Program-made: the position numbers and the translations under genes
Shown here: in pieces, positions 18,816-26,648 of the stretch
Layout of the letters: each line of letters begins with the position of its first letter
Numbering within the stretch: position 1 is the stretch's first letter
The notes under the pieces: model-generated
What the model saw: the letters and a program-made list of their open reading frames with translations, nothing else
Database searches by the model: none
Told to the model about the DNA's origin: nothing
NCBI GenBank assembly: GCA_964448855.1
Contig: CAYUXI010000006.1
Location: forward strand, 34,655 to 98,654
Length of the DNA: 64,000 bases
From: QAMX01 sp964448855
Lineage (GTDB): Bacteria; Bacillota; Clostridia; Oscillospirales; QAMX01
Direction of reading: 5' to 3'

Positions 18816-19058
18816 AAAATCTCCTGTATTTCAGTTTGAACGGGCAACAAACCCGTTTCGTTGGATGAAAAGGGCGCAGCAAAACAAAGGGGAAATCCCC
18901 GTTTCATTGAAAAGAGGCGTTCGTACAGCCCGACGGCCGACGGCGACACCAACCTCGCACGCCGTTCACCGGGCTTATGTAGGACGAAATTTTGCTGCCA
19001 GAATACCTGAACTGTGAAGTGCGACCTGCACCGCACTTCACAGTTCAGCGTAATGATC
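18816..19058 (-). promoter_or_regulatory. Structured 5' leader of the RNase J mRNA
   Basis: The leader is about 243 nt and starts, about 10 nt from the predicted 5' end, with a 17-bp perfect hairpin (arms 19007-19023 and 19032-19048, 8-nt loop). Further hairpins follow, including GGGGATTTCCCC and an AACGGG...CCCGTT stem-loop just before the ribosome site. There is no T-run after the first hairpin, so it is not a terminator. No known riboswitch was recognised. A 5'-terminal stem would hinder RNase J itself, so autocontrol is a reasonable inference. Confidence 0.55.
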
Positions 19059-19064
19059 TTTTCT

Positions 19065-19093
19065 ATTATACCATATTTTTCCGGATTTGTAAA
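19065..19093 (-). promoter_or_regulatory. Promoter of rnj
   Basis: Minus strand TTTACA, 17 bp, TATAAT with TGG before the -10. It overlaps the 3' end of the nucleotidyltransferase-phosphomutase gene. Confidence 0.78.
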
Positions 19094-21384
19094 GCGTCTG
19101 ACCCGTTTTCCCTGTTTTCCGTTCGGCGATGGCGGAGGTTCTCCGTTTGTGCGGCAAAATCCATTGCCATTTCCTTCGCCGCTTCCTCCGAAAAGCTCTC
19201 CACGAGGATTTTCAGCGAGGAGCGTGTCGCACTGGGTGCAACGTGAACCGTTCCGTTTGTGCGGCGGAAGAGCAGTCCCCGTGACGGTTCCGGCTCCATT
19301 GTTTCCGCCAGCATTCGCATCAGGCTGCTTTTTTCGCACGCGCAGTCCAGTTCCATGGTATGCGTGCCAAAGGCCGGGAGAAGCGGTTTCAGCGCGTGTA
19401 GAGACGTGCCGGACGTGTTCAGGAATGCAGTCAACGCGACGGCACCGGCAATCGCATTGTGCGTCAACCGCTGTGACGCATACAGTGCTTGTGCGCGTTC
19501 GTCGCCGCTTTCCAGTCGGAGGACGGTGGCGCCGTTTGCTTCGGCCATGCGTTCATACGCCTCCGGTGCGAGCGGCGGCAGTGCCAGTGTGATGCCCGGC
19601 TGATCGAGCATCGCCGTGAGCAGCACCAGCGCCTCCGTTTCGTGGCAATTCAGGCGGCAGTCGCCGTCTGACACCGTCAGGTGGAAGCCGTCCCTTGAGA
19701 CGGAAAACGTCAGACCCGGATAGGAGAGTGCGGGCTGTGTCGGCGGCTGAATGCCTGAAATTTGCAGGGCAGCTGTCAACGATGCTGCTGCCGGGTGATG
19801 GCCATGGACGGCGACCTGTGTCAGCCGCCCCTCGATTGGCTGTGCGACCGACGCCGCAAACAGCTCCGTTCCGCCCGACACGGTTCGGATGCGTCCGGCG
19901 GAGATGGACGGTACGCGCCGATACTCCCCGCGAGCCACGCTCCCCTCCAGCTTGCGCTGCCATGCGAGCGGGATGGGGCGGCCGGACGCGTCAAAGAGGC
20001 GAATCGACAGTTCCTCGTCGCTGTCCACGAAGACGGAGAGCGGCACGCCGAGCAATTCCGGCATGGCGGCGGCTCCTGCGGCAAACTGCACATCGTGGAC
20101 AAAGACGTGCAGTCCCGCTGCGGTCATGCCGCCTGCGATCGATTGGAGCAGGCTCTGTGCATCGGCCCCGCCGCAGCAGCCCAGTGCTGCCGTTCGGACA
20201 TGGGGCAGCTCTGCGCAGGCCGAGCCGATAGCGGATGCCACCTCCGGCGACAGAACCGTGCCGAATGCGCCGGTCACTGCATCGTCTTCAAAGCGCACCG
20301 GCTGTGCGCCAGCTTTTTGCGCCGTTCGCACAACCGCTGACGGCGAGATTCGAAGCTCGGAATCGATGCGAACGTCGCTGCCGATGTAGCAGTGATCGCC
20401 CAATTTTGCGCCGCTGCCGATGACAGCACCGCGGCACAGCACGCTGCCGTTGTCGATACAGCTGCCCGCGCAGACGATTGCGCCCTCGGCTTCGCAGCCT
20501 GCGCTCAGCGTTCCCTCCACGATGGAGTTGGTGACCACGCAGTTTTCGCCGACATATGCGCCTGCGCCGACCCAGACGTTGGGGCCGAGCTGTGCGCCGG
20601 GCTGAACGACAGCATCCGGGTGAACCCAGACTGTCGGCAGAAAGCCCGGCTGTGTGGCTTCGCGTTGCAGGCGGAATCGGCCGTTCAGCGCGTCCACCGT
20701 ACATCGAAGGTAGGCGGCTGTATCGCCGATATCACACCAGTAGCCTTCCGGTTCGTAGCCGTAGAGTCGCCTGCCGTTTTTCAGGAGCATGGGAAACAGA
20801 TCCTTCGAGAAGTCGAACGGCTGATTCGGAGGAATCTGCTCCAGGACGGACGGCGACAGCAGATAAATGCCGGTATTGACGACGTTGGTGAACACCTCCG
20901 ACCAGGCCGGTTTTTCCAGGAACCGCTGAATGCGCCCCTCCGGGTCGGTCTGCACAAGGCCATACTCCGTCGGATTGTCCTGGCGGTTCAGGAGGATGGT
21001 CACGTCCGCCTGCTTTTCCCGATGGAAGCGAAGGGCTTCGGAAAAGTCAAAATCGCAGACGGCATCGCCGCTGATGATCAGGCAATCCTCGCCCTTCAGG
21101 AAATCCAAGCAGGCGCGAACGCCGCCGGCTGTGCCCATGGGCTGCTGCTCCACGGAGTAGAAAAACGTCGCATCCCACTCCGAGCCATCTCCCAGTGCCT
21201 CGCGGATAACGTCCGGCAGATACATGAGCGTCAGCGCCATCTCCCGGATGCCATGTGAACGAAGCTGCGCGATGATTCGGTGCAGCAGCGGCTTCCCAAG
21301 CAGTGGAACCATCGGTTTCGGCAGATGAGTGGTCAGTGGTCGAAGGCGCCGCCCTTCCCCGCCAGCGAGAATGCATGCTTTCAT
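19066..21384 (-). CDS. Sugar nucleotidyltransferase fused to a degenerate phosphohexomutase domain
   Basis: This 772-aa protein has three parts. Residues 1-235 are a nucleotidyltransferase (KACILAGGEGRRLRPLT, then LPKPMVPLLGKPLL). Residues about 250-350 are hexapeptide left-handed helix repeats. From about 370 to the end is a phosphohexomutase-like domain. It resembles mannose-1-phosphate guanylyltransferase/phosphomannomutase fusions. The TASHNP phosphoserine motif is not visible in the mutase part; the expected region reads LSVFVDSDEELSIRLFD. The C-terminal domain is therefore probably not a working mutase. ATG 21384 was chosen (AGGA upstream). The NDP-sugar formed is unknown. Confidence 0.82.
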   Translation of the reverse strand: MKACILAGGEGRRLRPLTTHLPKPMVPLLGKPLLHRIIAQLRSHGIREMALTLMYLPDVIREALGDGSEWDATFFYSVEQQPMGTAGGVRACLDFLKGEDCLIISGDAVCDFDFSEALRFHREKQADVTILLNRQDNPTEYGLVQTDPEGRIQRFLEKPAWSEVFTNVVNTGIYLLSPSVLEQIPPNQPFDFSKDLFPMLLKNGRRLYGYEPEGYWCDIGDTAAYLRCTVDALNGRFRLQREATQPGFLPTVWVHPDAVVQPGAQLGPNVWVGAGAYVGENCVVTNSIVEGTLSAGCEAEGAIVCAGSCIDNGSVLCRGAVIGSGAKLGDHCYIGSDVRIDSELRISPSAVVRTAQKAGAQPVRFEDDAVTGAFGTVLSPEVASAIGSACAELPHVRTAALGCCGGADAQSLLQSIAGGMTAAGLHVFVHDVQFAAGAAAMPELLGVPLSVFVDSDEELSIRLFDASGRPIPLAWQRKLEGSVARGEYRRVPSISAGRIRTVSGGTELFAASVAQPIEGRLTQVAVHGHHPAAASLTAALQISGIQPPTQPALSYPGLTFSVSRDGFHLTVSDGDCRLNCHETEALVLLTAMLDQPGITLALPPLAPEAYERMAEANGATVLRLESGDERAQALYASQRLTHNAIAGAVALTAFLNTSGTSLHALKPLLPAFGTHTMELDCACEKSSLMRMLAETMEPEPSRGLLFRRTNGTVHVAPSATRSSLKILVESFSEEAAKEMAMDFAAQTENLRHRRTENRENGSDALQIRKNMV

Positions 21385-21515
21385 GGTGATTCCTGCCTTT
21401 CTGATCGCATTGATTGACATGAATCAGTTTGCGCACTTTTCGGGAAATCCATACATGGTGTCTTTATCATACCCGATTGCTGTGGACGAAAAAGCGAGAT
21501 TCTTGACGATGCGAT

Positions 21516-21550
21516 CAAAAAATCCGGCTGAAGAAATTCTTCAGCCGGAT
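21516..21550 (-). terminator. Terminator of the PHP phosphatase gene
   Basis: Stem ATCCGGCTGAAGAA / TTCTTCAGCCGGAT followed by six T on the minus strand. Confidence 0.85.
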
Positions 21551-21563
21551 GGCGTTCAGATGG

Positions 21564-22352
21564 TCAGGCAAATTTGCGTGGCACGAACGGATTTTGCAGC
21601 TCGACCGTTTGCATGGGTGTCAGGCCAAAGCGTTCCAGGTACGCACAGGCTTCCTGCAGGACAGGCGGCGCGGGGACGTTTTCCGGTGCGTGTGCATCGC
21701 AGCCGATGACGACGTCGCAGCCGACGTCATGGACGATCGACCAGAACACGTCGTTCGGATAGGCGCGGTGTTCGCCGACGCCCAGCAGGTTCAATTCCAT
21801 CGGGATGTGCAGCTGTTTGGCGGTTTCGCAGAGGCGGGTCATGGCGCTGCGATAAAATTCCGGCGATACGTTGCCGCGAATCAGATCCGGGTGTGCAAAA
21901 TAGGTGTAGCAGCCGGTTTTCAACGCCTCTGTCGTCTGATCAAGGTAGCGAAGAATCGTCGCTTCGTCGTTATTCGGGCTGCCGCTGTACGGTTCGTCGG
22001 CTTCATCGCCCAAAAAGTGCTGGCCGAGGATGAGGTATTCGATTGGGCTGCCGCGCATCCAGTCGAGCGTTTTTGCAAAAATGGAGGGGTAGTATTCCAT
22101 TTCCAGACCGATATGCAGTTCAATCTGGCCACGGTATTCGGCTTTCAGGTCGCTCAGCGTCTGGCAATAGCCTTCAAAATCCTCCAGACCCATCCGGAAA
22201 TTCGAGGTGTATCCGTTCGGGAAGCAGTAGGGTGCATGATCCGAAAAGCCCAGAATCCGGAGCCCCTGTTCAATGGCGTGTTCAATGTATTCGCGTTCCG
22301 TCCCCTTTGCGTGATGGCAGCGGACGGTATGAGTATGGTAGTTTGCCAACAT
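21564..22352 (-). CDS. Histidinol-phosphatase-like PHP domain protein
   Basis: This 262-aa protein starts MLANYHTHTVRCHHAKG (the HxH metal motif of PHP phosphoesterases) and continues with GFSDHAPYCFPNG, GLEMEYYP, GQHFLGDE, YFAHPDLIRG and IGCDAHAPENV, matching HisK-type histidinol phosphatases. It would dephosphorylate L-histidinol phosphate. No other his genes are nearby, so another phosphate ester is possible. Confidence 0.82.
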   Translation of the reverse strand: MLANYHTHTVRCHHAKGTEREYIEHAIEQGLRILGFSDHAPYCFPNGYTSNFRMGLEDFEGYCQTLSDLKAEYRGQIELHIGLEMEYYPSIFAKTLDWMRGSPIEYLILGQHFLGDEADEPYSGSPNNDEATILRYLDQTTEALKTGCYTYFAHPDLIRGNVSPEFYRSAMTRLCETAKQLHIPMELNLLGVGEHRAYPNDVFWSIVHDVGCDVVIGCDAHAPENVPAPPVLQEACAYLERFGLTPMQTVELQNPFVPRKFA

Positions 22353-22395
22353 ATTTTTACCCTGTCTCTTTCTGTCCCCAATGAGGGGGATTCCA

Positions 22396-22429
22396 AAAAA
22401 ATGCTGCGTACAGAGTACGCAGCATTTTT
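22396..22429 (-). terminator. Terminator of the rplJL unit
   Basis: Stem AATGCTGCGTAC / GTACGCAGCATT with an AGA loop, flanked by A and T runs, 11 bp after the rplL stop. Confidence 0.88.
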
Positions 22430-22439
22430 GGAAATCGAT

Positions 22440-22814
22440 TTACTTGATTTCGACTTTGGCGCCGGCTTCTTCCAGCTTGGTTTTGATGGTGTCGGCTTCT
22501 TCCTTGGAAATGTTCTCTTTGACAGCCTTCGGTGCGCTTTCGACGAATTCCTTGGCTTCTTTCAGACCCAGACCGGTGATTTCGCGGATGACCTTGATGA
22601 CATCCAGCTTCTTTGCACCGAAGTCGGCCAGAACCGGTGTGAATTCGGTCTTTTCTTCTTCGACCGGAGCTGCTGCTGCGCCGCCCATCACTGCAACCGG
22701 TGCAGCGGCGGAAACACCAAATTCTTCTTCAATTGCTTTAACGAGCTCAGAAAGCTCAAGAACAGTCAGACCCTTAACGGACTCGACGATTGCTGTAATT
22801 TTTTCGCTGGCCAT
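22440..22814 (-). CDS. rplL: 50S ribosomal protein L7/L12
   Basis: The protein is about 124 aa: an N-terminal dimerisation helix (SEKITAIVESVKGLTVLELS), an Ala-rich hinge, and a C-terminal domain with KLDVIKVIREITGLGLKEAK. It forms the stalk that recruits translation GTPases. ATG 22814 gives 9 nt to the GGAGG site, whereas ATG 22820 gives only 3. Confidence 0.97.
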   Translation of the reverse strand: MASEKITAIVESVKGLTVLELSELVKAIEEEFGVSAAAPVAVMGGAAAAPVEEEKTEFTPVLADFGAKKLDVIKVIREITGLGLKEAKEFVESAPKAVKENISKEEADTIKTKLEEAGAKVEIK

Positions 22815-22862
22815 ATTCATTAACCTCCGTAATTTATATTTGTTTCAGTTGAGAGACGCAAT

Positions 22863-23390
22863 TTATGCGTTTTCTGCAGTTTCGGCCGGAGCCTCGGACT
22901 GCTTTTCGACGATCGCATTGAGTGCGACAGCCAGGCCACGGATATTGCCGTTCAAGGCAGAGAGGAGCATGGACAGCAGTGTCTCCTTGGACGGGAGTGC
23001 TGCCAGCTGTTCAACCGTGGCGACGTCAATGACTTTTCCTTCCAGAATACCGGCTTTGATGGCAAATCCGGACTTGGACTTTTTGACAAAGTCCGACAGG
23101 ATTCTGGCCGGAGCGGTCAGATCGGAATCCGATGTTGCGATGGCGGTCGTTCCGCTGAGGAACGGATCCATCTCGTTGAGACCGGTTGTGTCCGCGGCGC
23201 GGCGCAGGAGCGTGTTTTTGACAACGCTGTACTGGACGCCTGCATTGCGAAGCTCACGGCGAAGCGCTGTATCGTCTTCCACCGTGATACCCTTGTACTC
23301 GCAGAGGACACCGGACTGTGCGTTTTGCAGGCGTTCAACCAGGGAATCAACGACGGCCTGCTTTTCTGCAAGAACCTTGCTTGTTGGCAT
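22863..23390 (-). CDS. rplJ: 50S ribosomal protein L10
   Basis: This 175-aa protein starts MPTSKVLAEKQAVVDSLVERL and has CEYKGITVEDDTALRRELR, then YSVVKNTLLRRAAD. It anchors L7/L12 dimers to the 23S rRNA. The start was set at ATG 23390 with GGAGG 8 nt upstream; the longer open frame covers the leader RNA. It is translationally controlled by L10 binding its own leader in Bacilli and Clostridia. Confidence 0.96.
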   Translation of the reverse strand: MPTSKVLAEKQAVVDSLVERLQNAQSGVLCEYKGITVEDDTALRRELRNAGVQYSVVKNTLLRRAADTTGLNEMDPFLSGTTAIATSDSDLTAPARILSDFVKKSKSGFAIKAGILEGKVIDVATVEQLAALPSKETLLSMLLSALNGNIRGLAVALNAIVEKQSEAPAETAENA

Positions 23391-23625
23391 GAGTTTCACC
23401 TCCGAATCGTTTGGTAAAGCCTTTTCGGAATGATTATGAAGAACGCTCCCCGCTGTCCCGGTCTGAGAAGCGAGGAGCGCATAGGTTCGTTCAACCTGCT
23501 CTCTCCTCGGCAGGGGCATTTACATCTTTGCTGTACGGGAACCGTTCGGCAAAGCGACCTGCTGTCTTCGGAAAAGGCTTTTCATATATTACCTGCGTCT
23601 GTTTTCAGGCGCCGATAATCATTGA
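23391..23625 (-). ncRNA. L10 ribosomal-protein leader (autoregulatory mRNA element)
   Basis: This lies between rplA and rplJ on the minus strand. It has the hallmark CCGAAGACAGCAGG ... CCTGCCGAGG segments of the L10 leader. The region is closed by a long helix: AAAAGCCTTTTCCGAA (minus strand of 23567-23582) pairs with TTCCGAAAAGGCTTTA (minus strand of 23415-23430). A second pair, AATGATTAT / ATAATCATT, interlocks with this helix. In known cases L10(L12)4 binds here to repress rplJL. Confidence 0.82.
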
Positions 23626-23632
23626 AAGTTTG

Positions 23633-24334
23633 TCAGATCAGCTCCGACACACGAGCGGTGTTGATCTTGACGCCCGGACCCATCGTCGAGGTAACGACGC
23701 AGGAGCGGATGTACTGACCCTTGGCTGCTGCCGGTTTGGCGCGGACAACCGCGTTCGTCAGCGTGCGCAGGTTCTCGGACAGCTTTTCAGCGCCGAACGA
23801 AACCTTGCCGATCGGGCAGTGGATGATGTTGGTTCTGTCGAGACGATACTCGATTTTACCGGCTTTCAGTTCCTTGACGGCCTGAGCAACGTTCGGTGTA
23901 ACCGTACCGGCCTTCGGGTTCGGCATCAAGCCCTTCGGTCCGAGAATACGACCGATGCGGCCGACAACACCCATCATATCCGGGGTTGCAACAACGGCGT
24001 CAAATTCGAAGAAGTTTTCCTTCTGAATTCTCTGAACCATGTCTTCGGCGCCGACCAGGTCTGCGCCTGCTTCCAGCGCTTCGGCTGCCTTGGCGTCACG
24101 GGCAAAAACCAGGACACGCGTGGTTTTACCGGTGCCGTGGGGCAGGACGACTGCGCCTCTGACCTGCTGATCCGCGTGGCGCGAGTCAACGCCCAAACGG
24201 ATATGCAGTTCGACGGTTTCGTCGAATTTGGCCTTGGCATTCTGAATGACGAGCTTCAGCGCGTCATCCGGTTCATATTGGCTCTGCTTGTCGTAATTAT
24301 TTACGCTAGCAAGATAATTTTTCCCTCTGTGCAC
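23633..24334 (-). CDS. rplA: 50S ribosomal protein L1
   Basis: This 233-aa protein has KFDETVELHIRLGVDSRHADQQVRG, VVLPHGTGKTTRVLVFA, the GLMPNPKAGTVT loop and a C-terminal STMGPGVKI. It begins at GTG 24334 with GGAGG 8 nt upstream. An ATG six bases earlier is immediately followed by TAA, so it cannot be the start. It binds 23S rRNA in the L1 stalk. Confidence 0.95.
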   Translation of the reverse strand: MHRGKNYLASVNNYDKQSQYEPDDALKLVIQNAKAKFDETVELHIRLGVDSRHADQQVRGAVVLPHGTGKTTRVLVFARDAKAAEALEAGADLVGAEDMVQRIQKENFFEFDAVVATPDMMGVVGRIGRILGPKGLMPNPKAGTVTPNVAQAVKELKAGKIEYRLDRTNIIHCPIGKVSFGAEKLSENLRTLTNAVVRAKPAAAKGQYIRSCVVTSTMGPGVKINTARVSELI

Positions 24335-24438
24335 TTACATTTCCTCCTCAAAGTGGTACTTCGGAATAATCCTCCCACCGCCTGGGCAACAATGCCCTGC
24401 TAATATCAGGAGAGCTTTTTTCCAAAAGCTGAGATCGT

Positions 24439-24864
24439 TCAGTCTTTCACGACAACGCCCATGCTGCGGCAGGTACCGGCAATCATGCTCATGGCACCTT
24501 CGAGATCCTTGGCATTCAGGTCGTTCATCTTTGTTTCCGCGATCTTGCGGATATCTTCCTTGCTGATGGTTGCAACCTTTGTCTTGTTCGGAACGCCGGA
24601 ACCGCTTTCAAGGCCGCACGCTTTTTTGATCAGTGCAGCTGCCGGTGGGGATTTCGTAATAAAGGTGAACGTACGGTCAGCGTAAATGGTGACAACAACA
24701 GGAACTTTGAAGCCAATGTCGTTCTTTGTACGCTCGTTGAACTCCTTGACAAAATTTGGAAGACTGATACCATACGGCGCCAGTGCAGGGCCAACCGGAG
24801 GACCGGCGACTGCCTTACCGGCGTTGATCTGGAATTTTACATAACCGACTACTTTTTGCGCCAT
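24439..24864 (-). CDS. rplK: 50S ribosomal protein L11
   Basis: This 141-aa protein starts MAQKVVGYVKFQINAGKA, with GPPVGPALAPYGI, PVVVTIYADRTFTFITKSPPAA and the C-terminal AGTCRSMGVVV. Full-length. It lies 104 bp before rplA and 54 bp after nusG. Confidence 0.97.
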   Translation of the reverse strand: MAQKVVGYVKFQINAGKAVAGPPVGPALAPYGISLPNFVKEFNERTKNDIGFKVPVVVTIYADRTFTFITKSPPAAALIKKACGLESGSGVPNKTKVATISKEDIRKIAETKMNDLNAKDLEGAMSMIAGTCRSMGVVVKD

Positions 24865-24918
24865 AGTCTAGCGAAACCTCCTAACATTTTAAAAACAAAA
24901 AACGCGGGGAATCATGAC

Positions 24919-25458
24919 TTACATATCAAGTTCGACCTGTTCCGTATCCAGTTCGACGACCTGTTCCCTGCCAAACATGATGACTTTCACGCTGACCTTG
25001 GTATTGTCTGAGGATACCGCTTCGACGGTGCCGGAAAAGCCTTCCAGCATCCCTTCGCAAATCCGGACAATATCGCCAATCTGGTAAGCAGGAGCCGCAG
25101 CTGCGGTGCGTTCGCCGCCAAGCTGAATGACTTCGGCTTCGGACAGGGGCACCGGTTTGGAACCGGGACCGACGAAGCTGGTGACGCCGCGGACGTTGCG
25201 GACAACGTGCCACGTTTCATCGTTCATCACCATTTTGACCATGACATAGCCCGGATAGGTTTTACGCTCCACCTGGACTTCCGTCTGATCGCCGTCCTTG
25301 TTTTCGTGAATCTCGGTAACCTTTTCCGTTGGAATCATGATATCCTGAAACAGATCTTCAAGATGTCTGTTTTCGACGGTTTTTTCAATTGTTTTGGCCA
25401 CCTTGTTCTCGTAACCGGAATAGGTGTGAATGACGTACCATTTCGCTTCTTCCGACAT
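24919..25458 (-). CDS. nusG: Transcription termination/antitermination factor NusG
   Basis: This 179-aa protein starts MSEEAKWYVIHTYSGYENKVAK (NGN domain), with YPGYVMVKMVMNDETWHVVRN, the FVGPGSKPVPL linker and a KOW domain with GDIVRICEGMLEGFSGTVE. It binds RNA polymerase and modulates pausing and termination. It follows secE by 31 bp. Confidence 0.97.
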   Translation of the reverse strand: MSEEAKWYVIHTYSGYENKVAKTIEKTVENRHLEDLFQDIMIPTEKVTEIHENKDGDQTEVQVERKTYPGYVMVKMVMNDETWHVVRNVRGVTSFVGPGSKPVPLSEAEVIQLGGERTAAAAPAYQIGDIVRICEGMLEGFSGTVEAVSSDNTKVSVKVIMFGREQVVELDTEQVELDM

Positions 25459-25489
25459 GAAGGTTCTCCTTTTGTTCAGCGTTTACGCG

Positions 25490-25795
25490 CTAAAATAAGC
25501 TGATGATCAGATCAAGGCCGTTTCTGAAAGCAACATCTGCCAGCAGAATGACGACTCCGACAACAACCACCACGGCAAACACAACGAGTGTGTTCTTGAC
25601 GACCTGATGGAACGTCGGCCACGTCACCTTTTTGGCCTCGCTTTTCAGCTCCTTGAACCATTTCTTGATCCGCGATCCGACCCGCTGAAAAAAGTTCGGC
25701 TTTTTCTTTTCTTTGCTGTTTTTCGCGCTTTCCGCAGCTTTCATTTCAACTGCTTCCAGCTTGTCCGTTTTACCGCGATCCGCCACTTTCTTCAC
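25490..25795 (-). CDS. secE: Preprotein translocase subunit SecE
   Basis: This 101-aa protein has a long charged N-terminus (coiled, Lys/Glu-rich). The conserved SecE core follows: FFQRVGSRIKKWFKELKSE, then KKVTWPTFHQVVKNTLVV and one transmembrane helix. SecE clamps SecY in the membrane. The GTG at 25795 is adjacent to its ribosome site; an in-frame GTG at 25786 is the alternative start. Confidence 0.93.
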   Translation of the reverse strand: MKKVADRGKTDKLEAVEMKAAESAKNSKEKKKPNFFQRVGSRIKKWFKELKSEAKKVTWPTFHQVVKNTLVVFAVVVVVGVVILLADVAFRNGLDLIISLF

Positions 25796-25823
25796 CCTTT
25801 CTCATTTCATAGCAGCAGAGACC

Positions 25824-25973
25824 TTACTTCGTCTCTCTGTGCAGGGTATGCTTGCGGCAGAATCTGCAGTACTTGTTCCGCTCAAGCCGGTCGGGGGTAT
25901 GCTTTTTGTTTTTCATTGTGTCATAGTTCCGCTGTTTGCACTCCGTGCAGGCGAGAGTGATTCTGACTCTCAT
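25824..25973 (-). CDS. rpmG: 50S ribosomal protein L33
   Basis: This 49-aa protein (MRVRITLACTECKQRNYDTM...) has the two zinc-type CxxC pairs (CTEC and CRFC) and an RNKYC segment, ending ETK. The length and the position immediately before secE-nusG are typical for Firmicutes. AAGGAGG lies 12 nt before the ATG. Confidence 0.95.
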   Translation of the reverse strand: MRVRITLACTECKQRNYDTMKNKKHTPDRLERNKYCRFCRKHTLHRETK

Positions 25974-26051
25974 GATTTAACGGCACCTCCTTAAAGTTTT
26001 GCCTCCCTAAAAAAGGCCAAAAAAATAAGACCTTTCTCTATAGGTACTACT

Positions 26052-26079
26052 ATTATAGCACACTATCGGGAAAAGTCAA
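26052..26079 (-). promoter_or_regulatory. Promoter of the rpmG-secE-nusG-rplKA operon
   Basis: Minus strand TTGACT, 16 bp, TATAAT with an extended -10 (TGC before TATAAT). A leader of about 70 nt with a weak AAAGG...CCTTT stem and T-tracts precedes rpmG. Confidence 0.78.
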
Positions 26080-26119
26080 GGGGGTATCCGGAATTTTTTC
26101 GCTTTTTTTCAGGAAATGC

Positions 26120-26524
26120 TCAGTTTTTGGGGTTTACAATGTCGCGCCAGTCCAGATCGCCGCGATTCATACCGAGAATCAGAACCTCTGCCGTGGCCAC
26201 GTTGGTTGCAATCGGGACATTATGGATATCGCACAGCTTCAGCAGACTGTTGACATCCGGTTCATTCGGCCCCTGTGTCACAGGGTCGCGGAAGAAGATG
26301 ACCATGTCAATTTCGTTGTAGGCAATCCGCATACCAATCTGCTGATCTCCGCCCTGCGCGCCGGACAGGAACCGGTGAACCCGCAGCCCTGTCGCCTCTG
26401 CGACCAGCTTGCCGGTTGTTTCCGTGGCAAAAATATTATGTTTGGACAGAATGCCGCAGTATGCGATGCAAATCTGAACCATCAGTTCCTTTTTCTTATC
26501 GTGTGCAATCAGCGCAATGTTCAT
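26120..26524 (-). CDS. mgsA: Methylglyoxal synthase
   Basis: The protein is 134 aa and starts MNIALIAHDKKKELM, then has ATETTGKLVAEATGL, the catalytic LSGAQGGDQQIG (Asp) and FFRDPVTQGPNEPDVNSLLK. It converts dihydroxyacetone phosphate to methylglyoxal as a glycolytic overflow bypass. GGAGAA lies 6 nt before the chosen ATG. It stands downstream of minD but has its own promoter. Confidence 0.95.
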   Translation of the reverse strand: MNIALIAHDKKKELMVQICIAYCGILSKHNIFATETTGKLVAEATGLRVHRFLSGAQGGDQQIGMRIAYNEIDMVIFFRDPVTQGPNEPDVNSLLKLCDIHNVPIATNVATAEVLILGMNRGDLDWRDIVNPKN

Positions 26525-26598
26525 GGTTGTTCTCCGTTTCTGTTTACCAGCGCCGGGCAAAGCCGCCCGAATTTCGCAGCAAAAGCTTCTACCCCTTT

Positions 26599-26626
26599 AT
26601 TATACAATATTTTTGGGATTTTTCAA
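26599..26626 (-). promoter_or_regulatory. Promoter of mgsA
   Basis: Minus strand TTGAAA, 16 bp, TATAAT, located between minD and mgsA. Confidence 0.75.
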
Positions 26627-26648
26627 GCCCGTTTTGCAAAAAAGGCGG

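Noticed and set aside
24338..24340. ATG as the rplA start
   Set aside because: It is immediately followed by TAA. The GTG six bases on gives the normal L1 N-terminus.
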